A DNA stretch of 51,805 nucleotides from Leptolyngbyaceae cyanobacterium M33_DOE_097 (GTDB taxonomy: Bacteria > Cyanobacteriota > Cyanobacteriia > Leptolyngbyales > Leptolyngbyaceae): positions 1 to 51,805 of the forward strand of contig DVDV01000315.1 of the NCBI GenBank assembly GCA_015296075.1. The letters run 5' to 3'. The position numbers and the translations under genes are program-made. Each line of letters starts with the position of its first letter. The first letter of the stretch is position 1. Below the pieces are notes generated by a model. It made no database searches. It was not told where the DNA came from and saw only the letters and a program-made list of their open reading frames with translations. Of the stretch, positions 27,899-35,712 are shown piece after piece.

Positions 27899-28546
27899 AT
27901 GACCTCCATTCGTTCGATTGCAGATTTACGTGTTAATTACAGTCGTCAGCAGCTTCTAGAGACGGATGTTGCATCTGACCCAATTCACCAATTTCAGCGC
28001 TGGTTTGACCAGGCGGTTGAATCAGAAGTCCCAGAACCGAATGCTATGACTCTGGCAACCGCCACCAAAACCGGGATCCCATCGGCACGCATTGTTTTGC
28101 TCAAAGGGCTGGATGAGCAAGGCTTTGTGTTTTACACCAATTACGAAAGCCGCAAAGCTCAAGACTTAGCCGAAAATCCGCAGGCGGCACTGGTGTTTTT
28201 GTGGCATGAGTTAGAGCGACAAGTGCGGGTAGAAGGGGCGATCGAAAAGGTGTCGGATGCCGAAACCACAGCCTATTTTCATAGTCGGCCTTTAAGTAGC
28301 CAAATTGGGGCGTGGGCCTCTGAGCAGAGCCGCGTTATCCCAGATCGGGAAGTGCTGGAGCAGAGCTATCTGAGTCTAGAAGCGAAATACAAAGACCAAG
28401 AAATTCCCCGCCCACCTCACTGGGGTGGTTACCGGGTGAAGCCTTACCAGGTCGAATTTTGGCAGGGTCGTCCCAGTCGTTTGCACGATCGCTTGCGCTA
28501 TCGGTTAGTCGCGCATGAGTGGGTCATTGAGCGGCTGGCTCCGTAG
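27899..28546 (+). CDS. pdxH: Pyridoxamine 5'-phosphate oxidase PdxH
   Basis: This FMN enzyme oxidises pyridoxine- or pyridoxamine-5'-phosphate to pyridoxal phosphate. Motifs include the N-terminal [36 protein letters not shown] (FMN site), [21 protein letters not shown] and the C-terminal [17 protein letters not shown]. The ATG at 27899 gives 215 residues, the usual length; an upstream in-frame ATG at 27854 would add an unrelated hydrophobic stretch. The last 42 bases overlap the convergent Nudix gene. Confidence 0.94.
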   Translation: MTSIRSIADLRVNYSRQQLLETDVASDPIHQFQRWFDQAVESEVPEPNAMTLATATKTGIPSARIVLLKGLDEQGFVFYTNYESRKAQDLAENPQAALVFLWHELERQVRVEGAIEKVSDAETTAYFHSRPLSSQIGAWASEQSRVIPDREVLEQSYLSLEAKYKDQEIPRPPHWGGYRVKPYQVEFWQGRPSRLHDRLRYRLVAHEWVIERLAP

Positions 28547-29017
28547 GAGATTGGGGGCACTAAGCAAGCGGGTTAACTCGTCTAAAAAAGCAATTTGGGC
28601 TTTGATGATGCGCTCTTTGGCGGCTTCAACCTCAAACCAGGCGGCGCGATCGACCTCTGGAAATTCGCGAAACTTCCCAGACCGGGGGGGATATTCCAAC
28701 ACAAAGGTGTTGCTATGTAGGGTTTGGGGGTCGCAATCTCCGGCAAAGGCCCAGGCTGTAATGCGTTTACCGTTGGATTGTTTCACCTCCCCTAGTTCAA
28801 GAAAGTCAGTGGCCGAAACAATCAGGCCCGTTTCTTCTTGAAACTCGCGTTTAGCGGCGGCGAAAGCAGCTTCACCGTTGTTAAACTCCCCTTTCGGAAT
28901 TGACCAACTGGCAAACTCTTTGTTGAACCAGAAAGGCCCTCCCGGATGGACGAGTAGCACTTCAAGCAGACGATTACGCTGCCGATACATCAGCAAACCT
29001 GCGCTTCGCTTAGCCAT
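28505..29017 (-). CDS. Nudix hydrolase
   Basis: This 170-residue protein carries a canonical Nudix box at about residues 43-65 (G43, E48, core REFQEETG with E58, E61 and E62 as Mg ligands). It hydrolyses a nucleoside diphosphate linked to another moiety; the opening (SAGLLMYRQ, then [15 protein letters not shown]) resembles the diadenosine polyphosphate/NTP-type subfamily, but the substrate is not certain. It overlaps the end of pdxH by 42 bp on the opposite strand. Confidence 0.9.
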   Translation of the reverse strand: MAKRSAGLLMYRQRNRLLEVLLVHPGGPFWFNKEFASWSIPKGEFNNGEAAFAAAKREFQEETGLIVSATDFLELGEVKQSNGKRITAWAFAGDCDPQTLHSNTFVLEYPPRSGKFREFPEVDRAAWFEVEAAKERIIKAQIAFLDELTRLLSAPNLLRSQPLNDPLMRD

Positions 29018-29331
29018 TAACTTTTCCCACAGACATCACAGGTGATCAGTCGGTCATTTAATGCCCTATTAGTCATGCTGAGTGGGGAATGAGTTCCATC
29101 CATTTCAGCCACAGCACGTTTTTAGTGTATGAGTGTTCATCGGTTGAGGCCGATAAGCAACAAATTTAAATAAGCAATTCAATATAGAAGCAGCAAAAGA
29201 ATGTTGCCTTGAGCCGAATTTTTGCCCTTTTTAGATCAAAAAGTCACTTATGCTGGTCAAGGAGAGTATGAGCTAATCCCCTTGATGAAGCAAGCTTTGC
29301 ATACTCTCTTCTATTCTGCGAGCGTAAATTC
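29018..29331 (+). promoter_or_regulatory. Leader region with a stable hairpin upstream of the 39-aa gene
   Basis: This 314-bp stretch has no gene. GAGAGTATG at 29262-29270 pairs perfectly with CATACTCTC at 29300-29308. Inside it, AGCT (29271-29274) can pair with AGCT (29293-29296) across an asymmetric bulge. The hairpin ends 23 nt before the ATG of the small membrane protein, so it would lie in its 5' leader. It lacks a clean T-run, so it may be a regulatory structure rather than a terminator. Confidence 0.45.
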
Positions 29332-29451
29332 ATGGATGAAATTTCAGCGAAGGCAACTGGTAGTTGGCAAGATTGGCTAATGGTGGCGGGGTACGTCGGC
29401 TTTATGCTGTTTGTCGTGTGGCGAGTTTTAATGCCGCGCGGCGACCAGTAG
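29332..29451 (+). CDS. Small single-pass membrane protein (39 aa)
   Basis: The frame encodes a polar N-terminus (MDEISAKATGSWQDW), one hydrophobic helix of about 20 residues (LMVAGYVGFMLFVVW) and a short basic end (RVLMPRGDQ). This layout of acidic start, single helix and positive end is typical of genuine small membrane proteins, for example low-mass subunits of photosynthetic or NDH-1 complexes in cyanobacteria. I cannot match it to a named subunit. The Shine-Dalgarno is weak (GCGAG), but a hairpin leader precedes it and it fills an otherwise empty gap. Confidence 0.5.
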   Translation: MDEISAKATGSWQDWLMVAGYVGFMLFVVWRVLMPRGDQ

Positions 29452-29483
29452 CGATCGCCCGGTTCAAGCGCAATGGCGTTGCT

Positions 29484-30413
29484 TTAATTGCCGATCGCGT
29501 TTTCGGGTTGGCTGTCGGCTACTTTTTCTAAACTGAGGCGCAGGGCTGACAGCGCGAGAATCACTAAAAACATGACTAGCCCAATCGTGCAGGCATAGCT
29601 GATGCGTAGCTCTTGAAACGCCTGCTCATAGAGATAGTAAACGATTGTTTTAGAGGCGTTACGGGGGCCACCCTGCGTCATGATGTAGACTTCTTCAAAC
29701 ACTTTAGTGGCTGAGATTGCCGAAATTACAGCCACCAAGAGCAAGTAAGGACGCATTAACGGAACGGTGATGTCCCAATGGCGTTTAATGCCATCCGACC
29801 CATCGATCGCGGCGGCTTCGTAAAGTTCACCAGGAATCGCCTGCAACCCAGCTAAATAGATCACCATGTAGTAACCTAAGCCTTTCCAGATGGTGACAGC
29901 CATGACGCTAAAGATGGCTAATTTTGGATCGGTAAGCCAGTCAATTTTGGGTAAACCCAGCCAGGTCAGGAGTTGGTTTAGCAAGCCTTTGTCGGCATAA
30001 AGCCATTTCCAGGCGATCCCCGCGACAACCATTGAGATCACAACCGGAACATAGTAGGCAGCCCGAAACCATTGAATGCCCCGTAGCTTTTTGTTGACGA
30101 GAATGGCTAGCCCCAGCGGCAACGTGACCAAAATCGGGACAACGCAGACCAGGTAAAGAAAGGTATTGCGCAGCGTTTGTAAAAAAATCGGGTCGCGGCC
30201 TAACCGTTGAAAGTTTTCTAGCCCAATCCAGACAGGCGGGCGGGTCAGGTTGTAATCGTAGCGGGTGAAACTTAAGTAAAAGGCTTGCAATGCCGGGTAA
30301 AACACCGTCAGCCCCAAGACCACGATCGCGGGCAACAAAAACAGGTAAGGGGTTAAGCGCCGCAGTGTACTGCCCTGATCTTTCTGCCAACTTTTTGCGA
30401 TCGCTCCCCACAT
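29484..30413 (-). CDS. Sugar ABC transporter permease (MalF/UgpA type)
   Basis: This 309-residue membrane protein has six predicted helices and the cytoplasmic EAA loop (ELYEAAAIDG, then W-D-I-T-V-P-L) that docks onto the ATPase. It belongs to the carbohydrate-uptake CUT1 permease family. The N-terminal PYLFLLPAIVVLGLTVFYP segment is typical. No second permease, binding protein or ATPase gene lies next to it, so partners must be encoded elsewhere. Upstream, 15 bp away on the same strand, are two SRPBCC genes, probably in one transcript. Confidence 0.9.
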   Translation of the reverse strand: MWGAIAKSWQKDQGSTLRRLTPYLFLLPAIVVLGLTVFYPALQAFYLSFTRYDYNLTRPPVWIGLENFQRLGRDPIFLQTLRNTFLYLVCVVPILVTLPLGLAILVNKKLRGIQWFRAAYYVPVVISMVVAGIAWKWLYADKGLLNQLLTWLGLPKIDWLTDPKLAIFSVMAVTIWKGLGYYMVIYLAGLQAIPGELYEAAAIDGSDGIKRHWDITVPLMRPYLLLVAVISAISATKVFEEVYIMTQGGPRNASKTIVYYLYEQAFQELRISYACTIGLVMFLVILALSALRLSLEKVADSQPENAIGN

Positions 30414-30428
30414 GCTGCCTACTCTCTC

Positions 30429-30881
30429 CTAGACGGTTGTTTGCGCCTTAATTACGTAGTCTCGAAACCGTTCTAAATCTGCGTTTAGGGTTGATTCTAC
30501 AATGCGCCCAATGAAGAGGTTATCAAGTAACTCGCCCAGAAAACCGGGAATTGAATAGGCGATCGTCATTTTTACCGTCGTCTGGTCGGATCCATGATCA
30601 TAAAAGCGGATTGCAGCCCGGTTGGGTAACCCATCTACTGACTCACACTGCAGCAATTGCTGGGGAATCACTTTCACTCTGCGAGCGAGCCAACTAAATT
30701 CAAGCCCTCCAGCCGCCGCTAGCTTCCAGCGAGACAACTCAGGGTTATCGGGCATCACCTCAACTGACTCAATCCACTTCATCCAATGGGGTAATTGCTC
30801 TAAGTCAGACCAAAGATCCCAAACTAGATGAATGGGAGCATTCACCTCGATTTGAGCAGTATGCTCAAGCCAGTTTGCCAT
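30429..30881 (-). CDS. SRPBCC-fold (polyketide cyclase/dehydrase-like) protein, copy 2
   Basis: This 150-residue START/Bet v1-like helix-grip protein opens with MANWLEHTAQIEVNAP and V-W-D-L-W-S-D-L. It is a close paralogue of the gene immediately upstream (32-bp gap); shared blocks include WMKWIESVEV, ESVDGLPNR and IPGFLGELLDNLFIGR. Such folds hold a hydrophobic ligand (lipid, quinone, pigment or polyketide). Cyanobacterial members are common but largely uncharacterised. Probably cotranscribed with the permease downstream. Confidence 0.85.
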   Translation of the reverse strand: MANWLEHTAQIEVNAPIHLVWDLWSDLEQLPHWMKWIESVEVMPDNPELSRWKLAAAGGLEFSWLARRVKVIPQQLLQCESVDGLPNRAAIRFYDHGSDQTTVKMTIAYSIPGFLGELLDNLFIGRIVESTLNADLERFRDYVIKAQTTV

Positions 30882-30913
30882 TGGTTGACCTCATTACGTC
30901 GGTGCTTTAGTGC

Positions 30914-31363
30914 TTAACCTTGTTGCTTTGCTTGCATGGCGTAATCGCGAAATCGTTCTAAATCGGCTTGCAAGGTAGACTCAACGACTCGCCCAATGAA
31001 CAGATTGTCAAGTAACTCGCCCAAAAAACCGGGGATTGCGTAAGCGACTGACAATTTGACAATACTACCTTCTGCCCCGCGGTCATAAAAGCGAATCGCT
31101 CCCCGATTGGGTAAGCCATCCACCGATTCCCATTGGATGATTTGATTTTGTACGATTTTGAGAATTCGCGACAACCAACTAAACTCAAACCGACCCGTTG
31201 CTAAACGCCATCGAGAAAGCTCAGGATTGTCTTCTAGCACTTCGACTGACTCAATCCATTTCATCCATTTGGGCATCTGCTCCAGGTCAGACCAAAGGCT
31301 CCAAACCAGATCGATGGGGGCATCGATCTCAATTTGAGAAGTATGTTCTAGCCAATTTGCCAT
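30914..31363 (-). CDS. SRPBCC-fold protein, copy 1
   Basis: This is the first gene of the tandem pair, 149 residues from the ATG at 31363; an upstream in-frame non-ATG start would add seven residues. The sequence runs parallel to copy 2 over its whole length, so the pair arose by local duplication. Differences concentrate in the central strands lining the expected cavity (FEFSWLSRILKIVQNQI versus the other copy), which suggests different ligands. Confidence 0.85.
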   Translation of the reverse strand: MANWLEHTSQIEIDAPIDLVWSLWSDLEQMPKWMKWIESVEVLEDNPELSRWRLATGRFEFSWLSRILKIVQNQIIQWESVDGLPNRGAIRFYDRGAEGSIVKLSVAYAIPGFLGELLDNLFIGRVVESTLQADLERFRDYAMQAKQQG

Positions 31364-31914
31364 AGAAAGCTCGCTTTGCACCAAGAGGCAATTGTATTGG
31401 CACTATAGCAAAATGGCTGAATTACTGGTGTTTTGCTTAATGTCAAACCAAACTCAATTGCAGTTGGTAGCCTACAACACAACAAAAACGAAGATATTGA
31501 TTGTTGAGAGAATGTAGTGCTTATTTAGTCACAACATATTAAAGCGATCGCTGGAGTTTCGTATCAAATGTTGCTGATAAATAAGTATGACTTCGACCAA
31601 TCTTAGTAATAGATTTAACCCTTTAGAAGCAAGTAATAACTAGCCTAATCTGAAGGGTTTATCTCTATATGGTAGGTATTAGAAGCCATTTTGTATGGGT
31701 CGATACTGTTCGCAATTTGTTCCCTTAAAACTTTAGGAAAATCCGTATTATTTCGGGTGGGTTTTCCATTTGTTTCGGGGCACTCTTTTGTTTAAGTGAG
31801 GCTTATACTGCTAGATGGTAATAAGAAACTCTACCAATACACTTTAATAAATCCCCTCGACTTTTCTTGTAACCTTTCAGGAAATACCTTAAAGGCACGT
31901 GTAAGTAGAGGTAG
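31364..31914. other. Intergenic region with an 11-bp hairpin
   Basis: No gene is visible in these 551 bp. AACCCTTTAGA at 31617-31627 can pair with TCTGAAGGGTT at 31649-31659 (one wobble) around a 21-nt loop, followed by TTATCT. It could be a weak terminator or a structured RNA element between the divergent SRPBCC and Mo-nitrogenase-family genes. Confidence 0.35.
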
Positions 31915-32325
31915 ATGTTTCAAAGCCTCATCAATATGAGGAAACGGTCCATGAAGCATTTTTACGATACGTCTTCAGCATCTAACGAAGAGAAACTTGT
32001 TTGGGTTTCGTCAGAGGTTGCCTTCCCTTTACCGAGTCAGCCGCTTACCCCTCCAAAACAGTCACGCTTTGCACCCTTACGTCCGCTCCGCAACTGGATG
32101 GATAATCTGGTTGTCGAAGATTCTGAACTGGCTCATCTCATCTGTCGCATGATCCCAGCGCAGTGCCCGTTTGAACGGCGATTTACCCTCCTGGGTCGGA
32201 CGATTCTTTACATTCCCCCACTCTGTAAACTCAATCCACTGTACGAGCAGTTTGTTGGGTTGCGGTTTCGCGCACTTTGTTATCTAGCAGATGTGTGCGG
32301 TGAAGATGTCAGCGAATACTGCTAG
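31915..32325 (+). CDS. Mo-dependent nitrogenase C-terminal family protein (136 aa)
   Basis: Residues of about 57-136 match the family named 'Mo-dependent nitrogenase C-terminus' (PF06967): L-R-N-W-M start, ICRMIPAQCPFER, the IPPLCKLNPLY block and the end LRFRALCYLADVCGEDVSEYC read in overlapping parts. Conserved Cys are C77, C84, C104, C122, C128 and C136. Despite the name, the domain occurs as a free-standing protein in many cyanobacteria and its function is not established. The N-terminal 55 residues are low-complexity and Pro/Ser-rich. No nif genes are in the window, so a role in nitrogen fixation is not shown. Confidence 0.8.
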   Translation: MFQSLINMRKRSMKHFYDTSSASNEEKLVWVSSEVAFPLPSQPLTPPKQSRFAPLRPLRNWMDNLVVEDSELAHLICRMIPAQCPFERRFTLLGRTILYIPPLCKLNPLYEQFVGLRFRALCYLADVCGEDVSEYC

Positions 32326-33550
32326 TGGGCGATCGCCCAATCAATTAGTTCTGATTCCCTACTCTATATGAATTAGGACCTTTTGTTGATGGGAAATCAC
32401 TCTGCCCAGGATTTAGGCTCATCCTCAAGCCTACTTTCCCAGCAGTCTCAGATGACTTGCAAAATGGAAGATGGGTTGTGAAAGGTCTTTAAAGGAAGCC
32501 ATTTCACAATCTAGACAAGATTGCATGGAATAGAAGGTTGATAGCTAGTCAATTAGGGGCGTGACAGATAATTTGGCGCAGCAACCGACCAATTCTAGGA
32601 ACGAAGCGAACTTGTCAAACGCTGCTTAGAAAGTAATTTAAGCCTGCCTATAGCAATTCCTCAGCAAAGTAATCTAGCAGGCTCGGCTCATCCGTTTCTT
32701 TTCAGGCACACTGCCACTTTTTCCTTTGTAAAAAGCGAGTTAGCCAGATCTAAGCACAACAAAAGGGGATTTTAAATTGAATTGAAGAGTTATTCACTCT
32801 TTTATTCTACTTACACGAATACTCTTTATTTTGCAAACAACGTGGGTTTCTACCTCCAGTAAGAGATGGGGCAGGTAATTTAGTTACCTGCCTTTTCATT
32901 TGCACGTGAAACGCAATTTCGAGTTACTAAACTTTGCAAAAAGAGGAGTAATTAAGTTTGGAAATAAGCGGTCGTTGGTACTTTACTTCTACCGCTAGTC
33001 TGCTTGTTTTAAGTCAATTTTGTGTTAGTCTAACGCGGTAAGAAGGCGATCCCCAATGCTTTTAAAGTGAGCGATCGCACGAGTCTAATTGGCTGTAGAG
33101 CGGCATCCGTATCAGGTTAGACCTTGGCAAAGATCTCTTAAAGCTATTACTCTAGAGAGTTGCAATAGCATCAGTAATTATTGGTAAATAATGCGGATAT
33201 CTGAAAAGGTAAACTTTAGTTTCATTGACTTGCTCTATTTTTTACAACTGCTATTCTAGTAATTGAAGCTACTAAGCTTCCCTGGCAGATAAAACAGCCA
33301 AGTAACGTTAACTAAAGAGAGGAAAAGAGCTGTTTGATTAACGTCTGTCTCGCATCGAATAACAGCAGCATCCATATCGAAATTTGATATTTCTTCCACT
33401 TGTTGAGTTGAAAGCTCTGTTACTGATTGATGAACAAATTTGTTCCTCGTTTAGTACATCTTTACTTAAAATAGAGATTAGGGAAGAAATCACTCAAAGA
33501 GTAGAACCCCTGGATGCTGTTGTTATTTTAAAGGGAAGAGGCACACCAGC
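32326..33550. other. Gene-poor region (1.2 kb), AT-rich
   Basis: No convincing protein gene is visible. Short frames (for example one from a TTG at 33384) lack ribosome-binding sites or sensible composition. The only strong element is an orphan terminator at 32870-32896. The region could hold one or more small RNA genes. Confidence 0.4.
32870..32896 (+). terminator. Strong orphan Rho-independent terminator
   Basis: GGCAGGTAA (32870-32878) and TTACCTGCC (32884-32892) form a perfect 9-bp stem with a 5-nt loop, followed at once by TTTT. The nearest upstream gene ends 545 bp earlier, so it probably ends an unannotated non-coding transcript or a long 3' UTR. Confidence 0.8.
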
Positions 33551-34318
33551 ATGGCAATTATTGCTCTCAAAGCCTGGTATCTAGAAGAGTATGAGCCAAT
33601 TAAAGAGCTAGAAAAACGTCCGCATGATTTGCGGCTGAGCAAAAATAGCTTACTAAAGTCGGGTTTGCGGGCTGACTTTTTAGAAGATAGCGAAGTTGTT
33701 AGAAAATCTGCCTGGTTTCAACGGTATTTAGAAGGTGAAGCCGTTGAATTTTATATTGAAGGGAGTGGCGGATACGTTATTTCTAATATTGACCTCTGTA
33801 GCCATGAGATCTATTTTTCAAAACAGGATGTCATGGCTTATTTAGAGCCAATTATTTTCTTGTGTTATCAAACCGAGTTTTCAGAATCTAGCGATCTCTT
33901 GCGCGAAGAGTTGCAAACGATGATTGACTCGTTAAATCAGAAGTCTCGCTTACCTTTGACCTTAAAAGAGTCGCATCGCCTCAGCGAGGGAGCTGCCCGC
34001 TCAAATAGCAATGTGATGAAGTCAATTCGTAAAAGCTTGCTATTTATTGCTGATGGCACCGCGATCGCCCAAACTGAAAACACCCCAATTCAAGCGATCC
34101 CCGACCCGAAAGTGTGCGTGGAGGTTGGCTATGCTCTGCAATGCAAACGCCCCGAACAAATTATTCTGGCGCAGATGGAGCGGAATGATTTTGTGGGGCA
34201 GTTTCCGTTTGACTTGCCAAATCAGAGCCGCATTGTCTTTAAGGATAAATCGCAGCTTCGCAAGACCCTATCAGCTCAAGTAAAACAGCAACTCCAGCGA
34301 TTTAATTTGTTCAGTTAG
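33551..34318 (+). CDS. Conserved cyanobacterial protein with a C-terminal TIR/nucleoside-deoxyribosyltransferase-like region
   Basis: This 255-residue soluble protein has a specific N-terminal part (about 1-95, with RPHDLRLSKNSLLKSGLRAD and FYIEGSGGYVISNIDL). The second half (about 100-255) has the pattern of TIR-like or deoxyribosyltransferase-like Rossmannoid domains: a hydrophobic first strand with LCYQTEFSESSDLLRE, LLFIADGT at 163-170, PDPKVCVEVGYAL (184-196, candidate catalytic E191) and FPFDLPNQSR (218-227). In related families the Glu attacks the N-glycosidic bond of NAD or nucleosides. The assignment rests on motif pattern only. No effector partner or cyclase gene lies beside it. Confidence 0.6.
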   Translation: MAIIALKAWYLEEYEPIKELEKRPHDLRLSKNSLLKSGLRADFLEDSEVVRKSAWFQRYLEGEAVEFYIEGSGGYVISNIDLCSHEIYFSKQDVMAYLEPIIFLCYQTEFSESSDLLREELQTMIDSLNQKSRLPLTLKESHRLSEGAARSNSNVMKSIRKSLLFIADGTAIAQTENTPIQAIPDPKVCVEVGYALQCKRPEQIILAQMERNDFVGQFPFDLPNQSRIVFKDKSQLRKTLSAQVKQQLQRFNLFS

Positions 34319-34615
34319 TTGTGTGTGTGCAGAACTGGCTGTAGTTTTTGGATTGTCTGCGATCGCGGTTGGTCATTAAGACAGGGCGATTGAGTGAGCC
34401 GTTTGCAGAAGCTAAAAATCTGCGATGGTATGGGTTGCCCTGAGCTGGTCTGGGTCACGTCCAATTTGAGAGTTGCCGAGCTACGAGAGTGCTTGGTTGG
34501 CTGCTCAAGCCACTATTTACCGATTCTTTCTTGACTTTTCGCCTAAAAAGAGGGATACATTCCACGCGTTCTAGGGAATAATTGGTGATGTTTATAGGCG
34601 AGAGAGAGAAGCGCT

Positions 34616-34915
34616 ATGACAGGGACGAATCCAGCCGCAACCGGTGAGCAGCGCCGTAGCAAATATGCCCGCACCCCAACGGAGTATGCGGTGCATCTGT
34701 TAATTCAAGGTGGACACCGCGAAGAAGTGCGGTTTCAAACCATTCAAGAGTTTCAGAAGTGGTATAGCGGTGAGTTAGTGCCAAAAGCTAGCTCTGATGA
34801 CTTTATTACGGTGCCTATCAAAAACGTTCAGGGCGAATACATGGTGTTGCGTCCGTCGAGTGTATTGGGCATTCGGGTAGAGCCTGTCTTTAGCTCTAGC
34901 GTTGAGCGTTATTAA
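34616..34915 (+). CDS. Small conserved cyanobacterial hypothetical protein (99 aa)
   Basis: A GAGAGAGAA purine tract precedes the ATG. The protein is soluble, with a beta-alpha-beta-like middle (YAVHLLIQGGHREEVRF, then TIQEFQKWY, then DFITVPIKN and EYMVLRPSSVLGIRVEP) and a conserved-looking SSVERY end. I recognise the type as a cyanobacterial conserved hypothetical, but know of no function. It converges on the ABC-2 permease gene with an 17-bp gap. Confidence 0.65.
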   Translation: MTGTNPAATGEQRRSKYARTPTEYAVHLLIQGGHREEVRFQTIQEFQKWYSGELVPKASSDDFITVPIKNVQGEYMVLRPSSVLGIRVEPVFSSSVERY

Positions 34916-34932
34916 GCCCCGCCTGAGCCGTA

Positions 34933-35712
34933 TCAAAGCTGTTGTTCGGCTTGTAGCATGCGGTGATAAGCGAGCCATCCCCCAGCCATAACCACTGCTG
35001 CGCAGCCGATGAGCACCAGCAGATGTTCTTGCAGATCTGCCAGTAAAGCTCCTTCTGCAACAATTTTGGTCAACGCTTCATTCATGTGGTAGACCGGGTT
35101 GAAGCGAGCAAGCTGGCTCAGGCTGGGAGGAAAAATGCGGGTCGGCACAAATGCCCCACCTAAAATTAAGAGGGGCACCCCAAAGGTTGCCACAAGCGCG
35201 TTCACATCTTCGGTTCGTTTGGCAAACTGGCTACCGAGCAAAAAGCCGACCCCTACGTAAATTAAGACACTTAGCCCAATGACCAGCAGCGCAAGTGGCA
35301 GGGAACCATGTAGGCGTGCCCCAAAACTGGCTGCGATCGCCCCCACTAGCAGGGTTTGCCAGAGGGCAATAGTGGCATGAGCCAAAAAGATACCTAAAAA
35401 GTAAGCCCCACCAGTCAAAGGCGATAGAAATAAGCGGCGTAGGGTACGATGCTCGCGTTCGGCAACCAGCGTTGCGACACTGCCCCCCAGACAGCTAAAA
35501 AACAAGGCGGCTCCCACCAGTGTGGCTGTGCCAGCCCGCTCAAACGCCTGTGCCAGATCCAGATCGGCTTTTGCTCGTTCAGCATAGATCAACCCATTCA
35601 GCAGCAAGACCGCAACCGGAAAAAAGCTCCAAAACAAGAGACTGCGTTTTCTGCGCCACAGCTCTAGCAAGATACGTCGTGCCACAGCAAGAGTTGAGTG
35701 CCAAAGATTCAT
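34933..35712 (-). CDS. ABC-2 type transporter permease
   Basis: This 259-residue protein has about six hydrophobic helices and the ABC-2 family pattern: an N-terminal amphipathic segment, the conserved E-R-E-H-R-T-L-R-R-L-F-L-S-P loop (about 84-97), and GVPLLILGGAFVPTRIFPP before the last helices, as in DrrB/NodJ-like exporters. It should export a lipid, drug or polysaccharide together with an ATPase that is not adjacent. Its start overlaps the stop of the kinase-like gene by ATGA, so translation is coupled. Confidence 0.88.
   Translation of the reverse strand: MNLWHSTLAVARRILLELWRRKRSLLFWSFFPVAVLLLNGLIYAERAKADLDLAQAFERAGTATLVGAALFFSCLGGSVATLVAEREHRTLRRLFLSPLTGGAYFLGIFLAHATIALWQTLLVGAIAASFGARLHGSLPLALLVIGLSVLIYVGVGFLLGSQFAKRTEDVNALVATFGVPLLILGGAFVPTRIFPPSLSQLARFNPVYHMNEALTKIVAEGALLADLQEHLLVLIGCAAVVMAGGWLAYHRMLQAEQQL

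Noticed and set aside
29484-29540. Possible frameshift or truncation of the sugar permease
   Set aside because: All six helices and the EAA loop are present and the C-terminus is of normal length.
33384-33584. Open frame of 66 codons just before the TIR-like gene
   Set aside because: TTG start, no ribosome-binding site, and it overlaps the start of the TIR-like gene in another frame.
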